NCBI GenBank assembly: GCA_030538675.1
Contig: JAUNTM010000004.1
Location: 1 to 63,710, forward strand
Reading direction: 5' to 3'
Length of the DNA stretch: 63,710 nt
Origin: Capnocytophaga sp.
GTDB taxonomy: Bacteria; Bacteroidota; Bacteroidia; Flavobacteriales; Flavobacteriaceae
In this document: positions 63,039 to 63,710 of the stretch, in pieces
How the letters are laid out: each line of letters begins with the position of its first letter
Numbering within the stretch: the first letter of the stretch is position 1
Translations under genes and position numbers: made by a program
The notes under the pieces: generated by a model
What the model was told of the DNA's origin: nothing
Database searches by the model: none
Seen by the model: the letters and a program-made list of their open reading frames with translations, nothing else

Positions 63039-63638
63039 ATGAAACCGTTATATTTTTTTATTTTACTACTGTTTTCTTTAGAAATCATCTCTGCCCAAGA
63101 GTTTCATTACCCGATGGCGAGCCCGAAACAGAGCATCACACAGCAATTCTCCGTGAGCGAAATATCCGTCAATTACAGCCGTCCTGCCGTGCGCGAACGC
63201 AAAATATTCGGCGAGCTTGTCCCTTTCGGGAAAATATGGCGTGCCGGAGCGAATGACGCTACCAATATTACCTTCGGACAAGATATACTCTTCGGTGGAA
63301 AACCCGTAAAAAAAGGAACGTATGCCATATTCATCACACCGCAAGAAAGAGAATGGACGGTCGTCTTGAACTATGATGCCGATGCGTGGGGAGCTTTCAG
63401 CTATGACCCCAACGATAATATCATCGAAATAAAAGTTCCTGTCATCACCTCTAAGGAAATACAAGAGCGTTTGGAATATTCGTTTGAAGGTATTGACAAC
63501 GAAAAAGTGCATCTGACTATCAAATGGGAATATTCAATGATAGAAATCCCTATCGAAGTAGATAAAAAAGAACAAATAAATAAAATTATTGACTATCTAA
63601 AAGAAATCCAACAAATAGAACGCGAAATGGAAATATAG
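63039..63638 (+). CDS. DUF2911 family exported protein
   Basis: A 199-residue protein started at the ATG at 63039 (MKPLYFFILLLFSLEIISAQ...), with a cleavable signal peptide. The frame also begins at a TTG at 63015, inside porT, but the signal peptide favours 63039. DUF2911 signature parts are SPKQSITQQFSVSEISVNYSRP, REIFGELVPFG-like ERKIFGELVPFGKIWRAGAN, and KGTYAIFITPQEREWTVVLN. The family is common in Bacteroidota and its function is unknown. It lies 16 bases after porT and is probably co-transcribed with ubiE-porT. Confidence 0.93.
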   Translation: MKPLYFFILLLFSLEIISAQEFHYPMASPKQSITQQFSVSEISVNYSRPAVRERKIFGELVPFGKIWRAGANDATNITFGQDILFGGKPVKKGTYAIFITPQEREWTVVLNYDADAWGAFSYDPNDNIIEIKVPVITSKEIQERLEYSFEGIDNEKVHLTIKWEYSMIEIPIEVDKKEQINKIIDYLKEIQQIEREMEI

Positions 63639-63710
63639 GGGGAGGTTTTAGGAGTTAGGGGGCAGGGAATAGCGAATAGAAAATAGCCATTAGCCAATAG
63701 GAAATAGTTT
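63636..63710. repeat. G-rich repeat, copy C, at the window end
   Basis: Starts at the stop codon of the DUF2911 gene and contains TAGGGGGGAGGTTTTAGGAG, then GGGGGCAGGGAATAGCGAAT and degenerate ATAG units. It is cut off by the end of the window. It shares order and motifs with copies A and B but is more diverged. Confidence 0.65.

Overview
The window is chromosomal DNA of a gliding member of the Bacteroidota, most likely class Flavobacteriia. The evidence is gldF-gldG followed by dnaN, porT behind ubiE (menG), a uppS-bamA-ompH-ompH block, a SusC/SusD pair, many short-signal lipoproteins, A-rich leaders instead of GGAGG ribosome sites, and Bacteroidota-type promoters (TTTG, about 19 bases, TAnnTTTG). 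A genus cannot be fixed from sequence alone; a Capnocytophaga-like organism is only a guess. No rRNA, tRNA, CRISPR array, prophage or complete insertion sequence was seen. Coding density is high.

Layout. 0-5 kb: an MlaE/MlaF lipid-transport pair, an orphan oligopeptide-type binding lipoprotein and a TPR protein. 5-18 kb, nearly all minus strand: an Lrp regulator, an S9 peptidase, the run dapF-GNAT-mltG, a 1224-residue lipoprotein joining a phosphoesterase, a possible kinase-like segment and an outer-membrane barrel, an MscS channel, a small lipoprotein, and a PIF1-like helicase with a C-terminal HTH. 18-25 kb, mostly plus: gldF-gldG, dnaN, leuB, yaaA. 25-30 kb, minus: a tight M1 peptidase - Fic - PepE - phosphoesterase run, then a decayed toxin-antitoxin pair. 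30-36 kb: a TonB receptor, DoxX and an SLC13/RCK transporter. 36-42 kb, minus: a menD operon, a sugar-acetyltransferase-like membrane protein, a lipoprotein MsrB and a hydrolase. 42-48 kb: a dipeptide epimerase facing an isolated SusC/SusD pair. 48-54 kb: a giant DUF4132 protein with a small conserved-looking partner. 54-64 kb: MltD-like transglycosylase, murI, the envelope block DUF6089-uppS-bamA-ompH-ompH, and ubiE-porT-DUF2911.

Themes. Much of the window serves the envelope: peptidoglycan precursors and remodelling (dapF, murI, uppS, mltG, MltD-like, dipeptide epimerase), outer-membrane assembly (bamA, two ompH genes), lipid traffic (mlaEF), type IX secretion and gliding (porT, gldFG), and nutrient receptors. 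MenD and UbiE/MenG are two steps of menaquinone synthesis encoded 24 kb apart.

Between the genes lie two interspersed repeat families. One is a MITE-like element: a full copy at 35610-35828 with 14-bp terminal inverted repeats and a 6-bp target duplication, plus three decayed relics. The other is a G-rich, hairpin-forming repeat (three copies) which in two cases sits directly against a start codon. The most notable observations are the phosphoesterase/kinase-like/barrel fusion, the MITE family, the leader-forming repeat, the broken RelE-like toxin, and the DUF4132 two-gene unit.
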